From assembly GCA_015065045.1 (NCBI GenBank), contig SVRB01000070.1, forward strand, positions 1-6,946: 6,946 bases of DNA. Reading direction: 5' to 3'. The translations under genes and the position numbers were made by a program. Source of the DNA: Oscillospiraceae bacterium (GTDB lineage Bacteria > Bacillota > Clostridia > Oscillospirales > CAG-272). Shown in pieces: positions 1 to 6,314 of the stretch. Position 1 is the stretch's first letter, and every line of letters begins with the position of its first letter. The notes under the pieces are model-generated. The model searched no databases. It was not told the origin of the DNA and saw nothing but the letters and a program-made list of their open reading frames with translations.

Positions 1-58
1 ACCACAAGCCCCTTATACCCTTTTTTGTGAGAAAAATAGGGTATAAGGGGCTTGTGGT
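1..58. repeat. Perfect 20-bp inverted repeat at window edge (probable fold-back artefact)
   Basis: Bases 1-20 are the exact reverse complement of bases 39-58. The pairing extends through 21/38 and, after one mismatch, through 23-26 with 33-36, leaving a loop of about six bases. The right arm encodes conserved ATPase sequence (GYKGLVV) leading into the Walker B motif, so it is genuine coding DNA. The left arm starts exactly at base 1. A short T-run/A-run self-complementarity in the loop could have primed a fold-back copy during amplification or end repair. A real cruciform inside a conserved coding motif is less likely. The left arm should not be trusted as genomic sequence. Confidence 0.85.
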
Positions 59-629
59 CTTTATAGATGAATGTGTAAACCTTTATAAGATTACAAACAG
101 AGTATCGAGAGAAGCAAATTATGAAAAGCTTTTATCGATGTTTAATGATACGTTGCAGGGTAATTCCAAGGGGCTTGGCTTGGTTCTCGGAGGAACTCCG
201 ATGTTTCTTGAGGACAGGCGTAGGGGATTATACAGCTATGAGGCATTAAAGAGCCGACTTGAAGACGGCAGGTATTCCAAAAATGAATTTAAGAATTTGC
301 TTGGACCTGTGATAAGGCTTGAGCGTCTTGATGACAACCAGTTGTATGCTTTGGTGTTGAGAGTTAAGGGACTTCACGAGCAGAACTACGGTTGGCAAGC
401 TCCGATAACGGATGAACAGGCAGAGGTTTTCTTGAAGGATTGTCTTTCAAAGGCGGGCTCGGAAACGATGATTACCCCAAGAGAAGTGATTCGTGATTTT
501 TTAGAGGTGCTTAATATTTTGTATCAGAACAAGGATGCAAAGTTCGAGGACGTTGTAAAAAATGCGAGTGCTTTAAAAAACGAAGAAAATAAAATTGATC
601 AATTTGATCTATCGGATATAGAACTTTAA
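21..629 (+). CDS. BREX-family P-loop ATPase (PF10923/DUF2791-like), C-terminal part, 5' truncated
   Basis: This is the C-terminal part of a P-loop ATPase of the kind annotated as 'BREX system ATP-binding domain' (BrxC/BrxD-like). Numbering from the GTG at 27, a Walker B strand LVVFIDE lies at residues 9-15. A sensor-1-like strand (GLVLGGTP) is at 51-58, followed by RRRGLYSYEALKSRL at 64-78, which has candidate arginine-finger residues. A sensor-2-like TPREVIRDFL segment is at 150-159, and the tail is acidic (EENKIDQFDLSDIEL). The Walker A half is missing because the window cuts the gene; full-length relatives are, from memory, around 430 residues. The frame is open leftward to base 3, but bases 1-20 are probably artefactual. 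The GTG at 27 reads as an internal valine (FFVRKIGYKG) rather than a start. In this family such ATPases sit in BREX type 2-like loci or beside TerB-domain proteins and helicases; neither partner is visible here. The stop at 627-629 is 17 bp before alaS, suggesting co-transcription. The family assignment is good; the biological role is inference. Confidence 0.8.
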   Translation, partial: FFVRKIGYKGLVVFIDECVNLYKITNRVSREANYEKLLSMFNDTLQGNSKGLGLVLGGTPMFLEDRRRGLYSYEALKSRLEDGRYSKNEFKNLLGPVIRLERLDDNQLYALVLRVKGLHEQNYGWQAPITDEQAEVFLKDCLSKAGSETMITPREVIRDFLEVLNILYQNKDAKFEDVVKNASALKNEENKIDQFDLSDIEL

Positions 630-637
630 GGAGTGGA
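627..637 (+). promoter_or_regulatory. Ribosome binding site of alaS, overlapping the upstream stop codon
   Basis: The sequence TAAGGAGTGGA contains AGGAG and shares its TAA with the stop codon of the ATPase gene. The AGGAG core is about 13 nt from the ATG at 647, longer than usual; the following GGA at 635-637 would give 9 nt. The overlap suggests translational coupling or at least a shared transcript. Only 17 bp separate the genes, so a T-box leader cannot fit here. Confidence 0.6.
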
Positions 638-646
638 AATAAATAT

Positions 647-3262
647 ATGAAATGGACAGGACTTAACGAGTTAAGAGAAGCATATCTTTCATTTTTTGAG
701 AGCAAGGGACATTTGAGACATAAGAGCTTTCCTCTTGTGCCGATCGATGATAAATCTCTTTTGCTTATAAATGCGGGAATGGCTCCCTTGAAGAAGTATT
801 TTAAGGGTGAATCAGAGCCCCCGAAGACAAGAATGACTACTTGCCAGAAGTGTATTCGTACACCTGATATCGAGAGAGTTGGTATTACAGCGAGACACGG
901 AACTTTCTTTGAAATGCTCGGCAACTTCTCATTTGGCGATTATTTTAAGGAAGAGGCTATTACTTGGGCTTGGGAATTCTGCACTAAGGTGATCATGCTT
1001 CCCGAGGACAAAATTTGGGTAACTATATACGAGGACGATGACGAAGCTTACAATATTTGGCATGACAAGGTTGGAGTTCCTGCGGAAAGAATAGTAAGAC
1101 TCGGCGATGACAACTTCTGGGAAATCGGAAGCGGTCCTTGCGGTCCTTGTTCTGAGCTTCACATAGACAGAGGTGAGGAATTCGGTTGCGGATCTCCCGA
1201 TTGCAAGCCAGGTTGTGATTGCGACAGATTTATGGAATTCTGGAACCTTGTATTTACTCAGTTTGACGGTGACGGCGCGGGTAATTATACACCTCTTGCT
1301 CATCCCAATATTGATACAGGTATGGGTCTTGAAAGACTTGCTTGCGTAATGCAGGGAGTAAACAATCTTTTTGAGGTTGATACTGTAAGAAATATTATGG
1401 CAAAGGTTTCTGAGCTTACAAACGTTAAGTACGGAGAGGATGCTCAGAAGGATATATCCTTGCGTGTAATTACAGACCATATCAGAAGTACATCATTCCT
1501 TATTTGCGACGGTGTTGTACCTTCAAACGAGGGCAGAGGATACGTTTTGAGAAGACTTCTCAGACGTGCTGCAAGACACGGAAGAATTCTTGGTGTGAAG
1601 GATTTGTTCTTGTTTGAGCTTTGCGACGTTGTTGCAAGAGAAAATCTCTCTGCATATCCTGAGCTTACAGAAAAGCTTGATTACATCAAGAAGGTTATTA
1701 AAATTGAAGAAGAAAGATTTGCTGCAACAGTTGACAGCGGTCTTGAAATGCTCGAAAAGCTTATTGAAAAGGCTAAGAGCGAAAATTCAGACATTCTTAA
1801 GGGCGAGGACGTATTTAAGCTGTCCGATACTTATGGTTTCCCCTTTGACTTGACTCGCGAAATTTCCGAGGAATCAGGAATTAAGGTTGACGTTGAAGGC
1901 TTCGAAAAGCTCATGAAGGAGCAGAAGGAAAGAGCAAGAGGGGCAAGAGCTTCAATGGGTGACTTCGGTTGGGCGGCTGAAAACTTTGATGAGATCAAAA
2001 AGTTTGATAAGACAGAGTTCTGCGGATATACAGATCTGACTGCGAGCGCAAAGGTTTTGACAGCGCTCGAAAGCGAAGATGGTGAAAAAGTAACTGTTAT
2101 TCTTGACAAGACTCCTTTCTATGCAGAGGGCGGCGGTCAGGTAGGCGATACGGGTAAGATCGTATGCGGCGAAAGTGAATACAAAGTAACAGACACCAAG
2201 AAGCACGATGGTATCTATATGCACATTTGCGAAAAGGTTTCGGGCTTCATAAAAGAGGGTGACGTTGTTACTGCAGTTGTCGATTCTGAAAGACGCAGAT
2301 CAATAATGAGAAACCACTCCACAGCACACCTTCTCCAGAGTGCGCTTCGTAAGGTGTTGGGCAACCACATTGAACAGGCAGGCTCTTACGTGGACGAAAA
2401 CAGACTTCGTTTTGACTTCTCTCATTTTACCGCTATGACTACAGAGGAGATAGAAAATGTAGAAAAGTTGGTAAACGAGTGGATATTGGCTGCCGGTGAA
2501 GTAAAGACTATTGAAACAGACATAGAAACAGCAAAGAGTATGGGTGCTATCGCATTATTCGGTGAAAAGTACGGTGACACTGTAAGACTTGTTAAGATGG
2601 GAGATTTCTCAACAGAGCTTTGCGGAGGAACTCATATTTCCAATACAAGTGAAGCTGCTTTGTTTAAGGTTATATCCGAAACGTCTGTATCTGCAGGCAC
2701 GAGAAGAATCGAGGGTGTGACCGGCAGAGGAGTGCTTGAGCTTATTGCTGAGAAGAATGCTCTTATAAATGCTACTGCTAAGGAAATAAAGGCAAACAAC
2801 ATTTCTGACATTCCCAAGAGAATTGAAGGATTGCAGAATGATCTTAAGGAAGCAAAGAAGACAATTGATGCTCTTAATGCTCAACTCTCCGAATCCAAGA
2901 CTGCAGACCTCTACAAGAACGCAGTTGAAGTAGACGGTGTGATGGTTGCCGTTATGAAATCGGCTGAAATGAACGTAGATATGGCAAGAAAGGCTTGCGA
3001 CAAGCTTAAGGATAAGCATTCCGATATAGTTGTTGCAATGGCAGTTATGGCAAACGATAAGCTTAATTTCGTTACTTGCTGTGGCAAGGATGCTGTAGCT
3101 AAGGGTGCTCATGCAGGAAATCTTGCGCGAATGCTCGGTACGTTTACAGGCGGAAGCGGCGGCGGAAGACCTGATAGCGCAGTATCAGGTGGTAAAGACA
3201 TATCAAAAGTAGACGAAGCATTGGCTTCAGTTTGCGTTTTTGTTAAGGAAAATCTTAAATAA
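647..3262 (+). CDS. alaS: Alanyl-tRNA synthetase
   Basis: This cytoplasmic class II synthetase charges tRNA-Ala with alanine and hydrolyses mischarged Ser/Gly-tRNA-Ala. At 871 residues it is full length for bacterial AlaRS. The N-terminal catalytic core has a motif 2 region TARHGTFFEMLGNFSFGDYF (81-100) and motif 3 GMGLERLA (225-232). The tRNA-recognition region follows. The editing domain has the glycine-rich AEGGGQVGDTG (493-503) and the zinc ligands H557 and H561 (HSTAH) plus C659 and H663 (CGGTH). The C-Ala/DHHA1 domain ends with GTFTGGSGGGRPDSAVSGG (831-849). Residues 165-192 hold a Cys cluster (C165, C168, C181, C186, C190, C192) with a GCDCDRFMEFWN segment; such clusters are common in clostridial AlaRS and are absent from the E. 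coli enzyme. They may bind an extra metal, which is inference. The ATG at 647 gives the canonical MKWTGLNELR start. All catalytic and editing residues look intact. It lies between an ATPase gene and a membrane-protein gene in one likely operon. Confidence 0.98.
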   Translation: MKWTGLNELREAYLSFFESKGHLRHKSFPLVPIDDKSLLLINAGMAPLKKYFKGESEPPKTRMTTCQKCIRTPDIERVGITARHGTFFEMLGNFSFGDYFKEEAITWAWEFCTKVIMLPEDKIWVTIYEDDDEAYNIWHDKVGVPAERIVRLGDDNFWEIGSGPCGPCSELHIDRGEEFGCGSPDCKPGCDCDRFMEFWNLVFTQFDGDGAGNYTPLAHPNIDTGMGLERLACVMQGVNNLFEVDTVRNIMAKVSELTNVKYGEDAQKDISLRVITDHIRSTSFLICDGVVPSNEGRGYVLRRLLRRAARHGRILGVKDLFLFELCDVVARENLSAYPELTEKLDYIKKVIKIEEERFAATVDSGLEMLEKLIEKAKSENSDILKGEDVFKLSDTYGFPFDLTREISEESGIKVDVEGFEKLMKEQKERARGARASMGDFGWAAENFDEIKKFDKTEFCGYTDLTASAKVLTALESEDGEKVTVILDKTPFYAEGGGQVGDTGKIVCGESEYKVTDTKKHDGIYMHICEKVSGFIKEGDVVTAVVDSERRRSIMRNHSTAHLLQSALRKVLGNHIEQAGSYVDENRLRFDFSHFTAMTTEEIENVEKLVNEWILAAGEVKTIETDIETAKSMGAIALFGEKYGDTVRLVKMGDFSTELCGGTHISNTSEAALFKVISETSVSAGTRRIEGVTGRGVLELIAEKNALINATAKEIKANNISDIPKRIEGLQNDLKEAKKTIDALNAQLSESKTADLYKNAVEVDGVMVAVMKSAEMNVDMARKACDKLKDKHSDIVVAMAVMANDKLNFVTCCGKDAVAKGAHAGNLARMLGTFTGGSGGGRPDSAVSGGKDISKVDEALASVCVFVKENLK

Positions 3263-3284
3263 AATTAAAATATTTATGAAAGTC

Positions 3285-3290
3285 GGGTGA
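3285..3290 (+). promoter_or_regulatory. Shine-Dalgarno deciding the start of the membrane protein
   Basis: GGGTGA lies 5 nt before a TTG codon at 3296. The alternative in-frame GTG at 3287 sits inside this Shine-Dalgarno and has only a weak purine run (GAAAG) upstream. I therefore favour TTG 3296 as the start, giving a product starting (M)TRKIALIVL. Confidence 0.6.
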
Positions 3291-3295
3291 TTTTA

Positions 3296-4363
3296 TTGAC
3301 TCGAAAGATAGCGTTGATAGTTCTGTCTGTTATGGCAGGCTTAGTCTTGTTGGGATTGATTATTTTATCCTTGGTAGGTCTAAACGGTGATAAAGACAAA
3401 GATAAATATGACGTTCCGAATTATAATTATATAAGATTTGATATGGCTTACGAAAAGGAAATAGCTTTTGACAGTGAATTGTTAAAAAGCAATTTGAAAT
3501 CAAATCATATGTTTTCTGACTATGCTGTAAAAGATCAGTATTCTATGATTTATCAGATCACAGATGAGGATGCTGAGTCGGAGATAAAGGAATATCTCGG
3601 TATTGAATCTGAACTTCCAAAGATAGATTATACTGAAAGATATCTGTTGTTGTCCGTAGGAAGACCTATAGATAATATGCAGAGCGGTGCTGAGGAGAAA
3701 ATCGAGGCAGGCTATAAAGTATTCGACATAAAATATTCTGATGTTGAATACAAGAAAGACAGCTTATTTGTTTACTCAATGAGTATGACAAAAATCGCTT
3801 CAGGTGATATTCTTGAGCGTTATTGGTGGTCAAATAATCTTTCAAGCTGTAATTTCTACGAACCTGAAGACGATAAGCGCGAGCTTATTTCCGAGGGTGA
3901 TTATCATAAGCTGTATAAGAAATCTACAGGTGAATATGAAGTTGCTTTATACAGCGCGACTGATAAGAAGCTTAACAGACGCTTGTATTCCGAAGATGTA
4001 ATCAAGGTTAATGAATACCTCGTATCAATGATAAAAATACAGTTTTCAGATTTGAACGTTTATTATGATGCAAGCAGAGTTGTATTTTCCGAGGATTATG
4101 TTTTTAATACAGAATATCTTATATATGATATCATAAGCTATGTTCGTATGAAGGATGGAGAAATACAGCTTATATTGCGTAATGCTTATAACTCGGATAA
4201 GTATGCAAAGATTATAAAGCTTAAGTTTTTCTACGACGCTGAAAATCTTGATACTCTTGTAAAGAGCATTGAGGTTGTAGATAATACGCACGTTATGGTT
4301 GAATATTATAATGAAGCAAAAGAGCTTGTCAGAGAAAAGGTTGAGGTTTATGGCCTTAGATAA
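3296..4363 (+). CDS. Bitopic membrane protein of unknown function
   Basis: I do not recognise this family. With the TTG start the product is 355 residues; starting at the GTG at 3287 would add three (MIL). A short positive N-terminus (TRK) is followed by one hydrophobic helix at about residues 5-28 (IALIVLSVMAGLVLLGLIILSLVG). A charged linker (GDKDKDKYD) comes next, then about 315 residues rich in Tyr, Asp, Glu and Lys with alternating strand-like segments. The positive-inside rule predicts N-in topology with the large domain outside the cell. There is no lipobox Cys, no repeat, and no catalytic motif I can name. The tyrosine- and acid-rich, beta-looking exterior resembles many uncharacterised clostridial envelope proteins. 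The gene is about 33 bp downstream of alaS with no promoter evident in the gap, so it is probably the last gene of that operon. It ends just before a strong terminator. A link to alanylation or to the ATPase cannot be argued from sequence. Confidence 0.8.
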   Translation: MTRKIALIVLSVMAGLVLLGLIILSLVGLNGDKDKDKYDVPNYNYIRFDMAYEKEIAFDSELLKSNLKSNHMFSDYAVKDQYSMIYQITDEDAESEIKEYLGIESELPKIDYTERYLLLSVGRPIDNMQSGAEEKIEAGYKVFDIKYSDVEYKKDSLFVYSMSMTKIASGDILERYWWSNNLSSCNFYEPEDDKRELISEGDYHKLYKKSTGEYEVALYSATDKKLNRRLYSEDVIKVNEYLVSMIKIQFSDLNVYYDASRVVFSEDYVFNTEYLIYDIISYVRMKDGEIQLILRNAYNSDKYAKIIKLKFFYDAENLDTLVKSIEVVDNTHVMVEYYNEAKELVREKVEVYGLR

Positions 4364-4373
4364 AGAATAGAAT

Positions 4374-4408
4374 AAAAAAACTGCAGGATTTTAATCCTGC
4401 AGTTTTTT
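4374..4408. terminator. Bidirectional intrinsic terminator between convergent genes
   Basis: A 9-bp perfect stem (4381-4389 with 4394-4402, CTGCAGGAT/ATCCTGCAG) has a 4-nt loop. It is flanked by seven A residues on the left (4374-4380) and six T residues on the right (4403-4408). Read rightward it ends the ATPase-alaS-membrane protein unit 10 bp after the stop codon. Read leftward it has an equally good U-tract, and it lies 11 bp past the stop of the secreted peptidase gene. Confidence 0.93.
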
Positions 4409-4419
4409 GTGTTTTTATT

Positions 4420-5934
4420 TTATTCTACAATGTCATATACCGAATAAGTGAAGATCGACCAATAAGAATATCCTGAACTTCTGTAGGATATAGATTCTTT
4501 AAAGGGTACGTTATCACCAAGCTCGGGGGTAGATGCTGCTGAATCGCAAATACGGAATTCATAGTTTCCGTAAGGATCGTCGGGATTCAAGCACTCTGTA
4601 AATACAACGTAGTGTGTTGTGGAGTAGTTTCTCATTCCGACAACAACACCTTCGGGATGTTCATCTAACAGCTGTTTAATGTGTTTTAAAGAGTTACCGT
4701 AGTATTCTCTTGAACTAACAGCCTTTCCGTCTACTGTAAATCTGGAATCAATATATCCATGACTTACGTTTACAGGGTTTCTCGGGATTCTTGTCGAGCT
4801 GATATTCTTTCCTGAAATACCCATATTTGCAATCATAACGGTAAATGGATCGGCTTCAAGGTTGTTTTCTTCGTCTGTTCTTATATCATAACCCTCTGTG
4901 AGCACAGCTCCCATGTTATGAAGCACCATAGCCTCAGAACAGAGCTTACATCCCTGATCCATCCAGTCAGCGCCGGTTCTGTATCCATCGACAAAGAAAA
5001 GTCTTCTTTCGCCTGAGAATGTTGTCAAGTAAAGATTCTGTAACGTTGCAGCATTCCAACCGCCTGCGTACATTTCATGCTGACTGTACCAGGTGTAAGC
5101 GGCAAGATCGGTTACCTTTACAACAGTGGATGCTGTTTGTTTTCCGCAAGTAACGGTAATGGTTGTAGTTCCTTCGGAAACACCGTAAACGTAACCCTGA
5201 CTGTCAACTGTTGCAACGTCGGTATTGCTGCTATTCCACTCAAGATTACCTATAAGATGCTTAGGAGATATCTTACTGTACATATCATAAGGAACGCCAA
5301 GTCTTACGTTTACGTAATCTGTTGAAATAGAGAGAGATTCGGACGATACCTTAACAAGCTCCCATTGCTGTTTGTCTGAACCGTTTTCAAGAGCAAGACC
5401 TGCAAGAGTTAAGTTGTATTTTTTGTTTGCAGAGGAAATATCAAGTGTGAGCTTGTCGTCACTCATAAATGCAGGTTTGATATTGTAATACGATTTGTTG
5501 GAGTTTTCATCCTTTACAGGAACGATGTTAAATTTACTCTGGTTTGATATGCTTTCACTCTTTGAAATGAACTCGCCTTCCATAATGTCAAGCTCATAGC
5601 AAAGTGTATAGTCTTTAGCTTCTCCCAAAGAATAAATTATGTATGATCCATCATCTTGTCTTTTGATAAGAAAGTCCTGACCGCTCATTCCGGATTTTCT
5701 GTCAAGATAAACCCTTCCTTGATCGTCGTACATCTTATCGAATACATCTAAATATTCACCCGTTTGTTTGTTTACAATATTATACACACCGTCTGTGAGC
5801 TGATCAGGATCGATCGTCGACGAGAAAAGCCCTAATGATGCTGTTGCTGTAAACATAAGCGAAACTAACAAAAAACAGGTAATAGCAATATACAATATAA
5901 TTCTTTTACAATTAGATCGTAATATGTAAACCAC
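4420..5934 (-). CDS. Secreted C39-like cysteine peptidase with ricin-like and Big_2 domains
   Basis: This is a secreted modular protein of about 504 residues, numbered here from the GTG at 5934. A signal peptide spans about 4-32: an n-region with RSNCKR, a hydrophobic core IILYIAITCFLLVSLMF, and an ATA|S cleavage site. Residues 47-197 resemble a ricin-type beta-trefoil (DGVYNIVNKQTGEYLDV at 48-64; a QQWELV end at 189-194), a possible carbohydrate-binding module. Residues 200-275 are a Big_2 Ig-like domain (LEWNSSNTDVATVDSQGYVYGVSEGTTTITV). The C-terminal region looks like a C39-like papain-fold domain. QGCKLCSEAMVL aligns with the family GCgxTSxAMVL motif, making C329 the likely nucleophile and Q327 the likely oxyanion residue; H441 (THYVVF) and D464 (CDSA) would complete the triad. 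The position usually holding Thr is a second Cys (C332). The substrate is unknown; a wall- or glycan-associated peptidase is inference. The longest frame starts at an ATG at 5973, but that ATG lies inside the -10 box. An AUA at 5925 has better Shine-Dalgarno spacing than the GTG at 5934, so the true start is unsettled within these nine bases. The gene is monocistronic. Confidence 0.78.
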   Translation of the reverse strand: MVYILRSNCKRIILYIAITCFLLVSLMFTATASLGLFSSTIDPDQLTDGVYNIVNKQTGEYLDVFDKMYDDQGRVYLDRKSGMSGQDFLIKRQDDGSYIIYSLGEAKDYTLCYELDIMEGEFISKSESISNQSKFNIVPVKDENSNKSYYNIKPAFMSDDKLTLDISSANKKYNLTLAGLALENGSDKQQWELVKVSSESLSISTDYVNVRLGVPYDMYSKISPKHLIGNLEWNSSNTDVATVDSQGYVYGVSEGTTTITVTCGKQTASTVVKVTDLAAYTWYSQHEMYAGGWNAATLQNLYLTTFSGERRLFFVDGYRTGADWMDQGCKLCSEAMVLHNMGAVLTEGYDIRTDEENNLEADPFTVMIANMGISGKNISSTRIPRNPVNVSHGYIDSRFTVDGKAVSSREYYGNSLKHIKQLLDEHPEGVVVGMRNYSTTHYVVFTECLNPDDPYGNYEFRICDSAASTPELGDNVPFKESISYRSSGYSYWSIFTYSVYDIVE

Positions 5935-5940
5935 CTCTTT
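5931..5940 (-). promoter_or_regulatory. Shine-Dalgarno of the secreted peptidase, placed for an AUA start
   Basis: On the minus strand AAAGAGGTGG closely matches the complement of the 16S 3' end. No ATG, GTG or TTG follows at a normal distance in frame. The codon 8 nt after GAGG is ATA (5925-5923), followed by TTA, CGA, TCT, and this is exactly where a compact signal peptide would begin. The only canonical in-frame codon nearby, GTG at 5934, is part of the Shine-Dalgarno itself. Confidence 0.65.
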
Positions 5941-5971
5941 ATTTAGTGTTTTTTTCAAACAAATACATACC

Positions 5972-6000
5972 ATTATACCATATTTACATCAAAATGTCAA
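5972..6000 (-). promoter_or_regulatory. Perfect consensus housekeeping promoter with extended -10
   Basis: On the minus strand TTGACA (6000-5995) is separated by exactly 17 bp from TATAAT (5977-5972), and TGG precedes the -10, making the extended TGnTATAAT form. Upstream sequence is A/T-rich, as in UP elements. Transcription should start near 5966-5964, giving a leader of about 25 nt before the Shine-Dalgarno. It drives the secreted peptidase gene and points to strong vegetative (SigA) expression rather than sporulation control. Confidence 0.92.
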
Positions 6001-6065
6001 CAAAAACAACTTCTTTTTGTGCAACATAACCAAACGCCGCATTGTATTAAGAGATAAAAACAAAG

Positions 6066-6158
6066 AATATAGTAAAATGCTTAAGAAAATCGCAATATTT
6101 TTTATGCAACTGTGCTAAATGCCTTTTTTTAAAAAAACATATAATAAATATAGTAAAA
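6066..6158. repeat. 12-bp direct repeat pair in the sigG upstream region
   Basis: AATATAGTAAAA occurs exactly at 6066-6077 and again at 6147-6158, 81 bp apart. The composition is very A/T-rich, so chance or low complexity is possible. The spacing, near eight helical turns (about 7.7), would also suit a pair of regulator sites. No known operator matches. Confidence 0.4.
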
Positions 6159-6251
6159 AAGCAAAAAATGCGATATTCGGTGAGTTTTTTCATATAAAAA
6201 ACATTTAAAGAACTTAAAGGAAATAATGTAAAATCTTACATACAAAAAAAC

Positions 6252-6282
6252 GAATAACCATATAGTCAATCAGGCAATACTT
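6252..6282 (+). promoter_or_regulatory. Candidate SigF-type promoter of sigG
   Basis: GAATA (6252-6256), a 16-bp spacer and GGCAATACTT (6273-6282) fit the forespore pattern. The -10 matches the SigF form GGnnAnAnT at every fixed position, and the -35 resembles the GHATR/GYWTA class. Predicted initiation near 6289 leaves about 26 nt before the ATG, with the Shine-Dalgarno inside. In Bacillus, sigG is transcribed by SigF, so function and position agree. The assignment is by eye, against remembered consensus sequences. Confidence 0.5.
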
Positions 6283-6301
6283 TTCTTGCGTTACAAAATG
6301 C

Positions 6302-6307
6302 GGGAGG
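6302..6307 (+). promoter_or_regulatory. Ribosome binding site of sigG
   Basis: GGGAGG lies 7 nt before the ATG at 6315, a strong and normally spaced Shine-Dalgarno that fixes this start codon. Confidence 0.9.
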
Positions 6308-6314
6308 AAAGTAA

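Larger units (their letters stand above)
5978..6314. other. AT-rich divergent intergenic region
   Basis: About 340 bp without a credible gene separate the leftward peptidase gene from rightward sigG. It contains the peptidase promoter spacer and -35 at its left end and a candidate SigF-type promoter at 6252-6282. Between them lie long A/T runs including T7A7 at 6124-6137, and a 12-bp direct repeat (AATATAGTAAAA) at 6066-6077 and 6147-6158. A TATAAT at 6140-6145 has no convincing -35. No RNA gene or intrinsic terminator is evident. Confidence 0.7.

Noticed and set aside
1..629. A complete BREX or other defence system in the window
   Set aside because: Only the C-terminal part of one ATPase is present. 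No methyltransferase, PglZ phosphatase, helicase, Lon-like or BrxA/B gene is visible, and the next gene is alaS.
627..647. T-box riboswitch upstream of alaS
   Set aside because: Only 17 bp separate alaS from the preceding gene, and there is no leader or terminator/antiterminator structure.
929..1480. Antisense open frame of about 180 codons within alaS
   Set aside because: It lies wholly inside a conserved essential gene, has low-complexity translation and no ribosome binding site; it is a shadow of alaS codon use. The same applies to the antisense frames at 2609-3112 and 6585-6782.
3276..3290. Four-codon leader peptide (M-K-V-G) overlapping the start of the membrane protein gene
   Set aside because: It has no Shine-Dalgarno and is too short to distinguish from chance; the GGGTGA it ends in is better explained as a ribosome binding site.
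5935..5973. Upstream extension of the secreted peptidase to the ATG at 5973
   Set aside because: This ATG is part of the consensus -10 box, so it should not be transcribed. The extra residues (MVCICLKKTLNKE) add nothing to the signal peptide.
6000..6020. Hairpin (7-bp A/T stem) next to the -35 box as an operator or terminator
   Set aside because: The stem is only ACAAAAA/TTTTTGT in an A/T-rich region, with no G/C core or U-tract; chance explains it.
6140..6145. TATAAT as a vegetative promoter for sigG
   Set aside because: No recognisable -35 lies 16-18 bp upstream, and the region is so A/T-rich that such hexamers are expected.
6089..6174. Inverted hexamer pair ATCGCA / TGCGAT
   Set aside because: Six bases separated by about 74 bp is not significant in this composition and forms no compact structure.
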